Below are positions 14,501 to 28,528 of a stretch of DNA of 64,000 nucleotides, one piece after another. A program made the position numbers and the translations under genes. The stretch covers positions 17,866,428 through 17,930,427 of the forward strand of contig NC_082610.1 in the NCBI RefSeq assembly GCF_030936135.1, read 5' to 3'. The stretch comes from Gavia stellata. Taxonomy: Eukaryota; Chordata; Aves; Gaviiformes; Gaviidae. The notes below the pieces were generated by a model. The model was not told where the DNA came from and did no database searches. It saw nothing but the letters and a program-made list of their open reading frames with translations. Each line of letters starts with the position of its first letter. Positions within the stretch are counted from its first letter, which is position 1.

Positions 14501-17500
14501 CATGCCTACGTTCCAGAAATGATGAGATGTCACTATATTTTGCACAGCCCAAGAGGGAAACTTCAGGGACTTCAGCCTTCAGTCCTGTCAAATCTGGCAC
14601 CTTTCAGAAGGAACACATTCTCTTTCTCTACCCTTTTCAAAGAGTCTATTCAAGCATCTGAAAGGTGGTGTGCTATGTCATGGTGCAGACAACACAAAAA
14701 TGCAGATGAAGCACATAAAAACATGGACTGCATTTTGTACAGAACACTAATGTCTCTCCTCCTCTCTCTAGAATGAAAGTCTTGTACACTACAAATCAGA
14801 CGATAATATCCAAGGCCCACTGTATTCCCTGGACCACAACCATTCCCATTTTATTTTGGTGGATCACATAACACCAGATGAGCCAGATGGAACCACTAAG
14901 CTGCGTCTCACCTTGGAAAGGCATATTTCAGAGCAGCGTACTGGATATGGTGGTAAGTAGACTCTATGTAGACATGCTAACTTGAAAAATACTAATATTA
15001 CAGTGATACTTGTGGGCTCCTGGCCTTACCAAAGGCAAGTCCAACTCTCAAATTAGACAATCTTCTACATAGGCAAGATCAAGTAAACATATTCGTCATT
15101 ATGTAAGAGGCAGAACTAAAGTGACCTCTGAAGCTGAGAAAGCTGCTCTTTGAACCAAAAATTCTGACTTTCATCACATCTCCTTAAACATAACTCATAG
15201 CCGATCTTCAAAGCGTAGCTCAAATTGCCTTAAAGCACAACAAATGGAAAATAAATCCAGCTTTAAGTGCCTTAACCAGTGGTTCCAAGAGATGCATGTT
15301 CACTGTTGTATACTTTTATCCGCTCTCACACTCACGATCTTGAATTGCTCCCACACTGGAAGCAAAGACTTGTTCCAAAGCCCTCTGAAATATTTTAAGC
15401 CATATTTATTTCAGGATAATATCTTATCCTGGGTAAACAACGTAGCATCTAATGGCCATCTAACTCTATGTGACCTTTGTTTATAATGAGAACTGAGTAT
15501 TGGGCAGGCCTCCTACTGCTATTTGTGGAAAAAAAAAATCAGTTGTTGTGCTAATACAATTACTTCTACCTTTCCTTTGTTTTTGTAATACCTGCAGTGC
15601 TAGCAGAGCTGAAACAGAAGGGAGAGCTCACTTATTCACACTTATATGCATCAGTGGAATATTCAATTACATAGCCCAAAATACGGTTGCACAGATGTAC
15701 CTGAGAGCAGGAACGCACCCAAAGAATGCTTATCTGGTGACTCAGATAGGAAAGACCACAGGTGGGCTGTATTGGTAGGCTGAAGTTGCAGTGCTAAGAA
15801 TTATAAAGTAGCCTCTTCCTGCTTGCAAACCAAATCTGATTGAACAAATCTCAGTGGAACAATTTTCTGTCAAAAAATGCTGATTCATTTGACAAATATT
15901 TCACTGGAACATACTGAATTCAGAAGATCTCTTCTATAAACAAAGCCAGTGTCGTTCATTTAAGCTCATTTATATTCAAGCTGAGCAAAGCTCTGTGACT
16001 TTACTGAAGTAAAACACTTTAATAAGGTCATGCAGAATTTCCCTATTTTAAAAAATACCTAGAAGTCATTCAGAGGAAATTTCTGATATGCTGAATATTC
16101 TTTGCAATTAAGGACTTCCCACCTTCCCAGCATAAAGTCAGAATCCCCCTCTGCCCCTCCTCCAGCTAAATCTATGGTAAACGAAGAATATTTGAAGCCA
16201 TAAACATATCTTGAGGAACTTCTAGTCACAGAGGTCACTCTTCAAACTAGAATGTCACCTTATAGAGGTATGGCAATGCTATGCCATTCACTAAAACAAA
16301 TGAAGTTACTTGCCAATCATGTCCTGGCTACCGCTCAGTTCTACCTTCTCTGCAGTCATCCCACAACAGATCCAACAAGTAGTAAGTGGTGATCTGTACA
16401 CTGCTCTGGGAGACCTACAAAGGGAAACATTAAAAAATTGTTTGAACCAAATGCCTTTTATCTTCCAACTGAAAAAGGCATTCATCTCATGATGCTACTG
16501 TTTTGATCGAGCTCTTCTAGGCCAATCTATAGTCACCTTTGGATTACACAGTTCAGCATTTACAGTATAAACCACCTAGAAATAAGTGGGCCCCTGTGGG
16601 AGAATGGCTAAGGACAGGGATGCCTACCCTGCTGCCATGACACATTAAATATTTCATTAGCATTTCTTTTAAATGTTTAAGAGTACATTATTAATAATCA
16701 GCACACTAGACTGTGCTGAATGAAATTTTAAGATCTTTAAGCAGAGTAATGAAGAATATATGGTTCCTATCAACTCATACCTGACTCATCTCACCCTAGC
16801 TTGTCTACAGTCAGCCTTTTCGTATTCTTAAATCCTCCTTTTATCAGGCTTTTCTCCTAGATTCCACTACACCTTTCTGCATGTGCATAACACCTGGGAC
16901 ATACTGACAACTTTTCACTTCTAACTGTACCTTAATATAAATAATGGCAGCTGCCTCTCTGAAAACCTAACAATCTTGTCTTGCACCCTAACGCCGCTCT
17001 GTTACTCCACTATCTGATCACCTTGCAGCAAATAAATAACTTAAAGTCAACAGTGCTATGACATATAGAAGTGCCAATATCTATATTTTGCAGCCAAGGT
17101 GTACTGAGGTGAGAACAGACTGGACTGCTTGCCAGGGTTCACGCAAGACATCCGAGGCAAAGGTGCCTTCGTCCTGAATCTAAGACTAGGACCCTATCTT
17201 CTAGGTCACAGTGTTATGCTCTTCCTTTGCCACTTGCTTCTGCAATTGCCTTCCTTCTGCAGGCTCACGTTCTGGTAGGTACCAAAACAGCACATAACAG
17301 GAGAAGTATATTTTCAAGGAGTTGGCAAAAAACACAATAGTTTTGTGAAAGTTGTTAACTTTTTAAAATTAAACCATCTGTTTCACAGGAACAGGTAGCA
17401 TTGAGATCCCTGTGCTTTGCTTACTGGTAAATGGAGGACCAGGCACACTTGAGGTAAGAAGCCGTTTGCAACTTTAGAAAAACAAATTAACTGGTGCTAA

Positions 17501-20500
17501 GTAATTAATGGAAAATTTGGCCAGATGACAAACACATGTATTGGCACTCTACATAAAGTCAAAATTCCTATCTATACACCATTAAGAACGGAATTCTGTT
17601 AATATTAAAATTGCTAGTATTTGTTTGGGAGAACTATTTCCTTTTGAATAAGCACCAGCTGATCATTAAAGCTTCCATTACCAGCTCGTACAGTGGGAAG
17701 AAGGAACCCAAACCCAAAAGAAACCCACAGAAGCCAGCTCCAAATCTAGTGAAACAGAAATACTGTGCTATTACTCAACATCATATAAAAAAAATTAATA
17801 ATTCAGTGCTGTCCAGCACCAGTGAGACAACTGTACTTCCTCTGAGCTCTGTGGCAGAGACAAGACCAGGTTTGCTAGATACGCTATTTAGAACTATAGT
17901 GTCCTAGTTCCACTGAGCAAAAATACATTGTAGGACAGAAGACTGGAGAGTTGTCTGCTAACAATTCCATATCTTCTTCAGTGAAAGATGAGTTTTGATT
18001 TTTTTCCTGAGTAGTTCTACAACTTAAAGAACCTGTTAACTAGGAGGTACTCTCTGATTTCTGTTTTACTTTCACCGGTATTTTATTTTGCTCCTTTGTA
18101 GCAGCCTGTATGTCCGCATGGCGTTTCTTTCATAATACTCTCAGATGAAAAGGAATACTCTACAGTACCTTTAGAGAGACATTTAACCATAATTTAAAGT
18201 TTCCAAGTGATGAAATTCTGCCACACAAGCTGGTAACTTCTTTCAGAATAATGACTTATTTCTGGTGATGTTTTCTAGTTTCAGTTTCCAGTCCCTGTAT
18301 CTTGTCATATCTTTATCAGCTGGACTGAAACACACACTGATATTAGAAATCTCACTGTTTAAACTAGGATTATGTCACCTCTTGAGCTTTCCTTCTAGAA
18401 GCTAAATATGGCAGTATTTTCTATATCTTGGGTGTTGGGGGGGGGGGTGTGTGTGGAAATAATAAAATCACATACCACAACCTATAAATCCTCTTTTCAA
18501 AGTTCTAGAGAACCAAGTGACTTGGAGACCAAAGGTGGCTGGCTGGAGCTGCCCTAAATTTACATACGCTGGGAACGGATAACTGGTTGTGCTTTTCTTA
18601 AATATAAATCGGATAATACACACCAAGGACTACAACAGTTGTTAAAAAAAAAAAACTAAGAAAACCCCTACACAACAAGTGAATCAATAGTTAGATTCTT
18701 AGAGTCTCGTTAGCTTCTTGCATAACTCCAGAGTAAGAAACAGATTGGCAGCAAATAGTCATTGTTGCAATTATGATGCCATAGCCTCTGCTTTCCTCTC
18801 TCAACAACCTGCCTGACTCATTCTAATTGCACAAGTAACAGAATTATTAGCCTTTAACTCTTGCAGTTGCTATGCTTCAGTGTTTTTTTTCCTGTGGCCC
18901 AGTGTTGTATTCCCACTGGCAAATTCCTGATTTTCAGAACGTATCACCAGGTTTAGCAGCCAGAAAAGCCTGCTGAGAATTTCTGTATAGCGTTCCTCTC
19001 ACACTTGACTATGTTGAAATATAAACTGCAGGGGGAAAAAAAAAGTCAAGAACAAAAAAGTTTTATGCATTGTTTGTCCAAATCAGGTTGCTTAGCTACT
19101 CAGCAGATGTGTCATGAAAAGAAGTATACATGGACAACCTGCAACAGAATCAGAAAAATCCTAATAGCTTAGAGGAGTCTGGACTGACTCCGTAGTGAAT
19201 CTGGTTTAGGTACACATTTATTCCTAATTTGCAAGAAATCCTTCTCTTGAATAACATTTTCTTTCCATATATGAATTCTAAAAATGTACTTTTTAAACTA
19301 CAGAGAATTTGCAGCGGTTTGGAAAATTCTGCTCCCTGGCTGATCTTAGCAGGGTCTGGAGGTACAGCTGACATCTTGGCTGCATTCATGAATGACCCGC
19401 AGCTTATCATGCCAGAAGCTGTTGAAAAGCAATTTAAGGAGAAATTCCCTGCAGAAAGCTTCTTGTGGAAGGACATTCTCCAATGGACAGAAACAGTGAG
19501 ATCATATGTTTAATCATTACATGCATCATGTTCACAAGCTCTCTCCTACCACATCTATCTATCTTCAGTAGTCCCTTCAGTACAGGTTTGAGAAGAAGAT
19601 GACCAGAAGTTTTGGGTACTCCACTGCTCTGACACTAGTGTCATAGAATATAGCTCTAACATTAAAATCAAGTGCTCAGCTGATCATACAAACTACTCTG
19701 TCCTAGTGATTCAGCTGAACACTTAGGTCTCTGTCCTTCCTCAGTTATTTCCTCAAGTAACAGCCAGCACCCAGGAACCCCACAGTCCTTCTGGAGGACA
19801 TGAAGCATTATTTATACTCCACAGCTGTGGAGCTTGTACAGCTGTGACAGAAGAGACCTAATTCATGACCTACAGCTGTTAAATGGAAACCTAATTGTGG
19901 ATAAGCATGAATAAATTAAAAAGAATGAAGGGTGTTTAGAAATTATCTATTGTCAGTTATGCATGTTCTTAAAAAAAGACAAAACAGATTCACAGATTTT
20001 CCTTACTCTCTGTCTTGAGGCACACTTGCTGGACTTAAACCACTATGCATAAGTGTTCAAGAAACAAAAAAACACTTTGAGATTGTCTTTATGTGAAGAT
20101 TGAAGAGCACTGTGTGCCTCTGAGATAAACCAAGTCCACTTGACCTGACTCACTACAGTCCCTGCCCTAATCCTGAGCTTTAAAAGTTCCACATATTAAT
20201 TCCGTTAGGGAGAACTTTGCCAGATCACTAACACAAGGGGATAGAAGGGCATCTAGAAGCAATATTGCCAGATGCTCACAAAGTCTCGCTGCAGCTGCAA
20301 TGCGAGAAAGAGAACTCAATAAATAGAGAAGCAGAAGGAAAGAGAAGAGTACTGTATATATCAATATTTGATGACTTTTACTCAAAGACAACTTAGAGAC
20401 TATGCTTTTAAATAAACTCTGAGAGCAAAACTTAAATGTCAAAGCAGGAAAAGGTAAAACAAAACTAGCGGTATGCTGGCCACAGCATGACTATGAGTCA

Positions 20501-23500
20501 AATAAGAATGTGAGTTAAGGAAGGATCTTTTAATTAAAGCACTGCTCTGGTACTCAGGATATCCAAGTTCTGTTCCTCCCACCCTGTTAGGTGTTTTTGG
20601 AAAAGGTAGTAACTCCCTCCTTGCCCTAGGACTTATTTATATGTGGGAAACTAATGAGGTTTGGCAAGAAGACAAATAACATTTGTCTTCTTGCCAAACC
20701 TCAGCTTTACAATTAGAACGCAAGTTTTTGGGAAATACTGTATGGGTGATCTCCACTGGGCTCTTAGACATTAATATATAGCAGTAGGACAATGCGTAAA
20801 ATGATTTTTGTTTCAACTCCCAATAGATTCAGAACATTATTTCACACCAACATCTTCTAACTCTGCACAGCTTTGAGCAAGATGGTGCAGAAGAACTAGA
20901 CACAGTCATTTTAAAAGCTTTAGTAAAAGGTAAGAACAAGAGACACAGCACAGTGTAATACTTGTCTTATTTGACTTCTTCTATGCCATAAGTGTATTTC
21001 ATTCTTGCCCAGAGCAAGTTCAGTTGGCTGTTGGATCAGTTTTCATTTCTGATGCAGAGTTCTTCTGTTTGCTTATTGACAAATTAACTGTGGTGGTTAC
21101 CATAGCTCTTGTAACCTTGCTTTAAACTAGTGTTTGCTTTTTAATCTCATGCTATTGTATAGTACTATTTTAATCGCTCCTTTATTTCACTACTTGCTTC
21201 TCTTAGTAGTAGAGGTTATAGAAAAACTGAAATACACTGGAGCAGTTATTCCAATTACAAGCCATTAAAAAACAAGCAAGCAAACAAACCACCACCACAA
21301 GTAGACCTGAACTACCTCAGTTCCAGAAACAATCCATTTCTCCTGTAAGAAATCTTCCCTGTATTTTCTAAAAGAACACATTACTTACTCTGCCACCCAT
21401 TTCAGTTTGTGTTAACTTAATTGTTTGTGTTAACCTAAATTTAGCGGGGGGGGGGGGGGGGGGGGGGGGGGGAGAATTCAGCTAGCAAAAATTAATATTT
21501 TTCAATATTAATATTTTTTAAGTTAGGAAAAAAAAGCTGTGAAGAGTTCCTGGTTAAGCAACCCACAGATCTGTGATAGCTGAAGGAGAGCTTGTATCGC
21601 TAATTGAATTACCAATACTATAATAAATTAAACATATCAAATGTAAAGTACTGAGTTTCTTTGCACTTCCTATTTTTGCCAGCCTGTAAAAGTCACAGTC
21701 AGGAGGCTCAGGAATATCTGGAAGAACTGAAGCTGGCAGTGGCCTGGAATAGAGTGGACATAGCTAAGAGTGAAATATTCAACGGTGGCGTGGAGTGGAA
21801 GGTACCAGATTTTAATTGACTTGGAGGGCAATTGGTGTATAATCCAACGTGTACAGGACACTGAAACATCTCAATAGAAGGCTTCAGTTTTTAACACTAC
21901 CTGCATTCTCCACTAAGAGATTGGGCAGTGGCAGTATGCTTCCTTAGGCTGTTTGTCTTTCTGGTCCCCTATATGATAATAGCTAAAGAAATAATTCAGC
22001 TAAAGGAATAATTCAGTGGTCATGGTCTCTTTCTTGAGCTCTTTGTGGGCAAGAATCTCCCCCCCCCACCCTTACGTACAGACCTTTAAAGCAAACAAAC
22101 CTGAGCTTACAAAGCAAAGGAAGCATGCAGATATTACTGTTAGAAGACAGTGGAAACAGTAACATTCTTCCTAACTGCCATATAAAAAACCCAGTGTGGT
22201 GGATACCTAACATCACCACAGCTCCTACAGCACGCTATTTGTGGTGATGTTTTAACATTAACGCTTACATAGACATTTTGTCACAGAAAAATGAAGAGAG
22301 TTCTACTGCTCTCTCTCATGGTACCCATTGTTGACCTGGTGGAAAAAAAAATGTGCATGTCCTCATGTTAAATCTTACCTCCCTCCTCATCCATCCATGA
22401 TTAACCCCAAAACCAATTTTTTTTTTCTCCCCCTTCATCAATCTAGTCCTGTGACCTGGAGGAAGTGATGATGGATGCTCTGGTCAATGACAAACCAGAA
22501 TTCGTAAAATTATTTATTGACAATGGGGCTAACATATCCGAATTCCTGACATACAGTCGTCTGCAGAGACTATACTGTTCCATTTCTCAGAAATGTCTCC
22601 TCTATGAACTTCTACTGAAGAAACATGAAGAAAGCAAGCTGACCTTGGCAGGGCTCACTGGTCAACAGCATAAGGAACAGAAGGAGATCTGCCCAGTCTT
22701 CACTCTTAGTGAGGTCTCTAGAGTTCTCAAGGATTTTCTCCATGATGCATGCAAAGATTTCTATCAAAATCTCGGACATGGAGGCAAGAAGAAATCCGTG
22801 AGTTACAGCTTTCCACCATCAGAATTTGAAAATTTTTAACTAGGTCTAGCCTTTGGGGATGGGGCAGGGAAGGAAAGGGAAGATGAAAGAAACAGTCACT
22901 TAAGTTTCTCATTCCTTTTTTCAGCTCATTATTATTACAGCTAAAACAGTTTGATCTTTTTAATTTCAGAATTAAAAAGGAAAAGAAAGGAATTTCTAAG
23001 ACAGACAGGTTGTGATTCCTCTTTCTCCCTGCCTGCACGTGGGGTTTTATAGCAAGTTTCACTGTACCTTGAACTAGTGCTAAGATATGGCCTCTGTTTC
23101 AGGATCTGCAGAGGCCCCTATATCTCACACTCTTCTAGTGCAACTGCCACAGATTCTTCTTCATTCTAGCTCCTTGCATGTGGAGAATAGTTTGTTACTC
23201 TTATTAGCCTCACATGCATAGGAACAGATTCAATGAAAGATTCAAAGCAGAAGTACTTGAAAGACAACAATTTCTAGGAGAAAGACAAGCAAGCGATGGC
23301 CATTTTCAATCCCAGGTCTGAAAGTGGTAATCTTTGTACATAAAACTATTCCCAGATTTATACTGTGTAGGAGTAGATTGGATATTCAATAATGTACAGT
23401 ACAGTACATTGTGGCTTGATGGGCATGGTGCTGTGTGGTGTGGGTGGGTTGTTTTGGTGTGGCTTGTGGTGTGTTTTGTGGTTTGTGGGTGGTTTTGGTT

Positions 23501-26500
23501 TTTTGTGGGTGTGTGGTTTTTTGGGTTTTTTTTTAATGGTTGGACTTGATGATCTTACAGGTCTTTTCCAACCCTAGTGATTCTGTGAAAAATTCTGTGA
23601 AATGACACTTGCCTTTAGATCATTATAGTCTTGTTATTGAGTGACACAACACACAGGAAGAAATAAGAACAACTGTGTGAAGTGGCCCTGGCAAGCAGCC
23701 TGGCCAACACCTGACCAGGATAACATGCAATGGGTATCACTGTGGAATGTCTGTAGTGCACTGTCCACAACTGTGCAATAGATATACCACCATTTTTGCA
23801 TTTTGACAGTTTATTTAACATTGCAAGAACTTTGGTACTTATGAGTTTCAAAAGCATTGGAAATAAGTTTGGATGCATGATTTCAAAAGAGAGGTATAGA
23901 GAAATTTCATTAAGATCAGTTTTAGACAAACTAAACAATTAAACCTTTTGATATTTGCCAAGTTCTAGTTTCATCTTAAAACTTCTTAAACTAAAAAATA
24001 AATTTAAAAAAATTCTCACTCAAGAGCTTCAATCACTTTTGCTTTCATAAAGCCTAGCTAAATTAATTAGTATTATGAAAACCTAAGTTTGAATCTAGTC
24101 AGGATTTCTTTGTTCACAGGGACAGCCAATTTGAAGCAATACCTTTGAAGTCATTAAGCAGACTCCAGACTCACAAATTTTACAGAAATAAAAATTTGCC
24201 CCAGAAATCTCACTTACCTTTGTGGGACTTGGCAGTAAGTGAGCTAAAGCCAAGTGCTGTAGATAAGGCCCAGTTCAGATACCAGACCACACTGCCTACT
24301 AGCTTTTTTTCCATTAAAAGCTTCTTGCCATGACTGCCACCAGCAGCTCAATCCCATTATCACTGGCAACAGAAAGAGCATCACTGAACTGGGATACCAG
24401 TGTCACTGCTGCTAAATTGCATGTCTTATTTCAAGTTAGGAACTAGTGGTTACAAAGACTGATGAGACTTTTGGGATATCTTTGTCTCCTGCAAGGTTTT
24501 CAGTGCAATTCAGTTGCTTAAATAGCTCACTACAAACTGAAGAAAAAAAAAAAACAACACACCACCACCACCTCCAAGAAATGCCATTAAAACTATGGGA
24601 TTCTGTACAAATTTAAGAGATTAAAATTCTATCCTCACAAAAACTTGTTTTATTAGAAGAAAAATCTCCACTCTGGCTGCTTCTCATTAACACAATAGAT
24701 ATAAAGGCAGTTTTTAAGTATACTTAAAGCTCACAACTTGACCTAAGTTGCCATGCTTCCTCTGGAGAGTTTTTTTATCAAATGCTAAAGGAATAAGCAG
24801 TGCTCTACTTAAAATACTCCCCGCATGAGGGAGAGATTTCTCAAAGGAAAGACTAAAAAGAGGGCATTGACGTACTTCATTCTTGTTCTGTACAGGGCCT
24901 TGGCAAGATTTATTTCTGTTGAAATAAAATGCCTTTTGTTCCCTTTTCTCTGAAACCATGTCTTCTGTGGCAGTTGAGCAGAATCCAATATAACTGAAGG
25001 CAAGCTCAGATTAGTTAATCACAGGTTTGTCTTGTATGATATTACACACCAGCAGTGAAACCCTGGCCTTAATAAAGTCAATGAGAGCTTTACCATTGAC
25101 TTCAATGGAGTCACGGTTTCATCCACAACGTTCTCACACATATTGAGTTATATCTGGGACACAAGGGTCCTTTGATTCATAACAGAATGAACTAATTACC
25201 TCCCAGTCCTACAGAAAAGAAAAAGAAAAATCAAAAGTAGCTGGGAAGGCCAAGAGCAGCTTAGATCATGTCATTTGCATGGAATAAGACTGCAAATGCA
25301 GGTTTTAATTTCTACAAACCATATTTCAGGATAAAATGAATACAAAGCGATTACCTGGGCCCTTGGATATGAACCAGAAAAGTGAAAATCCTTGGAGAGA
25401 CTTGTTTGTATGGGCAGTACTTCAAAACCGGCACAAGATGGCAAACTATTTCTGGGCTATGGTAAGCTTTGAGCTATAGCTGCTTCAGGTGAAACGTTGG
25501 CATATTTCAAGTGTATGAGACAGTTTTTTGCTCAGCCTTGCAGCTCAGATGACAGACAGGTTTGTTTCCAAAATAAGAGATGTGGCATTTATAGGGCCTT
25601 TCATCTCTATGTGGCTCATGCCAGCAGCGGCCAGAGGACCTGACGGAGAGGGAGGGCAGAGCAGCAGCAGGTGTAAATCAGCACAGCCTGAAACACTGCT
25701 GATTAACTTCAGCTGCAGAGTTGGCCCTCCTCTTCCTTGCTGCTCACAACTTGCCAGTCTTGGATTTTGTTCCTTCTACAATAGGTCAATTGTTTGGGTT
25801 CTAGCACGATCAAGAGGGAAGACAGTGCAATCGAGCATCTCTAGCTTACGTGCTGTATGCATAGGAACAACAGCATCACGCTCTCAAAGGCTGAGCTTCA
25901 AGCTGGCATAATTGGCTCCTGTTTTACAATCCTCCACAACCGAGGCCCTGTCTCGTGCATCTGGAGTGCAGTGCCATAGCTTCCCTCCCCACACAGAGCC
26001 AGACACAGCTATCGGGCTCCATCCCTGAGCTGCCAGACTGCTGCATCTGGCACAGGGCAGGGGGGGGAGTCACGGGGAGGGACAAAGTGCAGCACAGCTC
26101 TTCAGGCAGCGTCTGTGTGTGTGTGCATGCAGACACATCTGCACCTTGCAGGGCCTTGTGTTTGTGGAGCCCTATTACCAGAAGGCACGTTTCTCTGCCG
26201 TGTGCCACTGTCGTGCCTCTGCCAGCTGAGCTCCCTCCTTTCCTGTATGTCCTTATGCAGGGTCTCAGCACAGCCATGTTTGAGGTATCTTGGCACTATG
26301 AGACTATTTTGCTCTATTTCCATAATGCATTCTTCTCCTTTCAGTCTTTGACTGCTAACCCAAATCAGGCCCCTCTAAGGTCAATCAAACCCAGAAGCCT
26401 CCAGCTTTATAAGGCACAAGAACTAGTAATAAGTGGTTTTCAATTCTCAAACTGTCATTTCAATCGACATTTTGGACTTCCAAGTCTGAAGAATCTTCCC

Positions 26501-28490
26501 TCCAATACAAAGGGGAGACATGCATGAATTATTTTTTTTTTTTTGTTAGATGTGTTCCTTAGCGAAGTCTCCCCAGTTCAGAAATGCCCTCCAGCACATG
26601 GTAACAGCAGCACCCCTTTCAATTCTACAGGGTCAGGAGGGTGTAGCTTCAGCTCTGGCAGCCTGCAAGATCCTTAAAGAGATGTCCCGCCTGGAGACAA
26701 AGACCAAAGTAGCATGTATAATGAAAGAGGCCAAGTATGAGCAGCTCGCTGTTGGTAAGTAACAGCACGTTTTTAACGGCATCAAAAATTTAAGAAGTGA
26801 TTGCCATTGGAAGGCAGGCAAGTGAAAAAAAAATACTGTTTCAGTTGTAAAAGGTCAACTGTCATAAATAATTTAACAGCCTTGCAGCACAGGCAGTCCC
26901 AAACATTCAAATACCACAGAAGAAGGACTTAAAAACCAATCATTTTGGAAAAATCAGTGTTCCAAGACTGGCCCCGGGGATGCGTGGAAGAAATTACTCT
27001 CCTGCTGCATGTTGGTATTTTAAGTGTCTGATCTGGGGATAAGGTGCATTACAGTGATGGGCAAGACAGAATAACCAAAAATACTTCCAGCCTCAGAGCA
27101 GTCTGACTTTCCTGCAATATCAAGTTTGCTCTGTAAGGGCCACTAGAGCAACAAGTTTTAAGGTTTATCTTTGCTGCTAAAAATAATTTGAGATTACCTC
27201 ATCCAGAAGAGGACTAACTGCACTGCAAAACTGTGACAGAGGCTCAGACTGGCTTCGCAGCAGAGAAGCCGCACCTCCCTGCAGCAGAAAGCGTTCAGCA
27301 GAGAGCGTTCAGTCATCTGCAATGTCAGAACGCCAAGCCTTCTCCCCTTTGGCTGGTTTAAAAACAAATGCCTGCGCACAAGCTTCTCCGCTGATCTACC
27401 TTCAGTCCAATCCGTACCTGAAGGTAGCACTGCTGTTCACAGAGGGCTTTGAAGTACACCACACATGGAAATGCAGAGGCTCTTTCTCTCCCCTTAGAGC
27501 TAGTACACCAAGCAGCTGAAGGCCCATGCAGACACTGCTACGTTATTTATACACAGATCACATTTTCCCCTTTTCTCATGGGGCCATAATTATTTACAAA
27601 AAAAAAAAAAATTCAGGTTCTCATATAATCACAGGGCTCCACTAATTTAGTCATGGAATTACAGGGCCTAATCCAATACACAGAAGTCTGCTCCTTGGCT
27701 TTGGTATGTATTAGATCAGATCCTTAATTTTCATTACTGGCCCGGATAGCACTGTCAACATTAAGTACAGTGAACATTCTTTAAGATAGATAAATACCAC
27801 ATCAACTCCAAAAGAAGTCTCTATATCAGCTTATAATAAGTGAACTTGATCCTTTCCCCATCCCTCACAGTGTAACAACAAGGTGTAGGCTGGCCTAGGA
27901 AAGGTACCGAAATCAAGTGAATCGGCAGAATGAAACAGACACAAGAAGTCAGATCTTGTCTGATGAGAAAACCTTGACTTTTTGGACCATTTATCCTAGT
28001 TTCTGAGCTCCAGGACCAGCTTCTCTAGAAACAGAACTACGCCACAACACTCTACCAAGTCTAATATTATTTTATGTCACATAGTTATATCTTAAAACCA
28101 AGGATTTGTTGCTTACAAGCCAAAGCTGAGCTGCTCCTTATGTTTAGTCTATTGAGGAGAGTGGGGACAGCTTGGCAACTCATTCTTCAGAGTGTTAGAT
28201 GATCACCCAAGAGATACAGTTTTGCCTGATACTGCCTAAAGCTCCACGAGGCAGCTACAGATGAGGGAGCATAACAAATATTGACATGTTTCCAAGAAGA
28301 TTCTTATGCTGTCTGTAGAGGAACTGAGAAAGAAAAATTGATCCTCAGATCAAACAATGGAAAAAACCACCCCTAACTGTTCGAAGCCCCAGGCTGAGAA
28401 GGGAGCATGCAGGTAGAAAGAGGTGAGAGGGAGGTACCGAGACATTTACTCCATGCTTTTCTGCAAATACTGGGTATTTGAAAGTTACAG

Positions 28491-28528
<38 letters not shown>

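Noticed and set aside
25955-26527. 190-codon + strand frame in TRPM5 intron 10
   Set aside because: Lies wholly within an intron between two exact TRPM5 exons, with overlapping frames on both strands and no similarity to known proteins.
28494-28526. T run as the tail of a - strand processed pseudogene
   Set aside because: No coding remnant or target-site duplication could be seen beside it.
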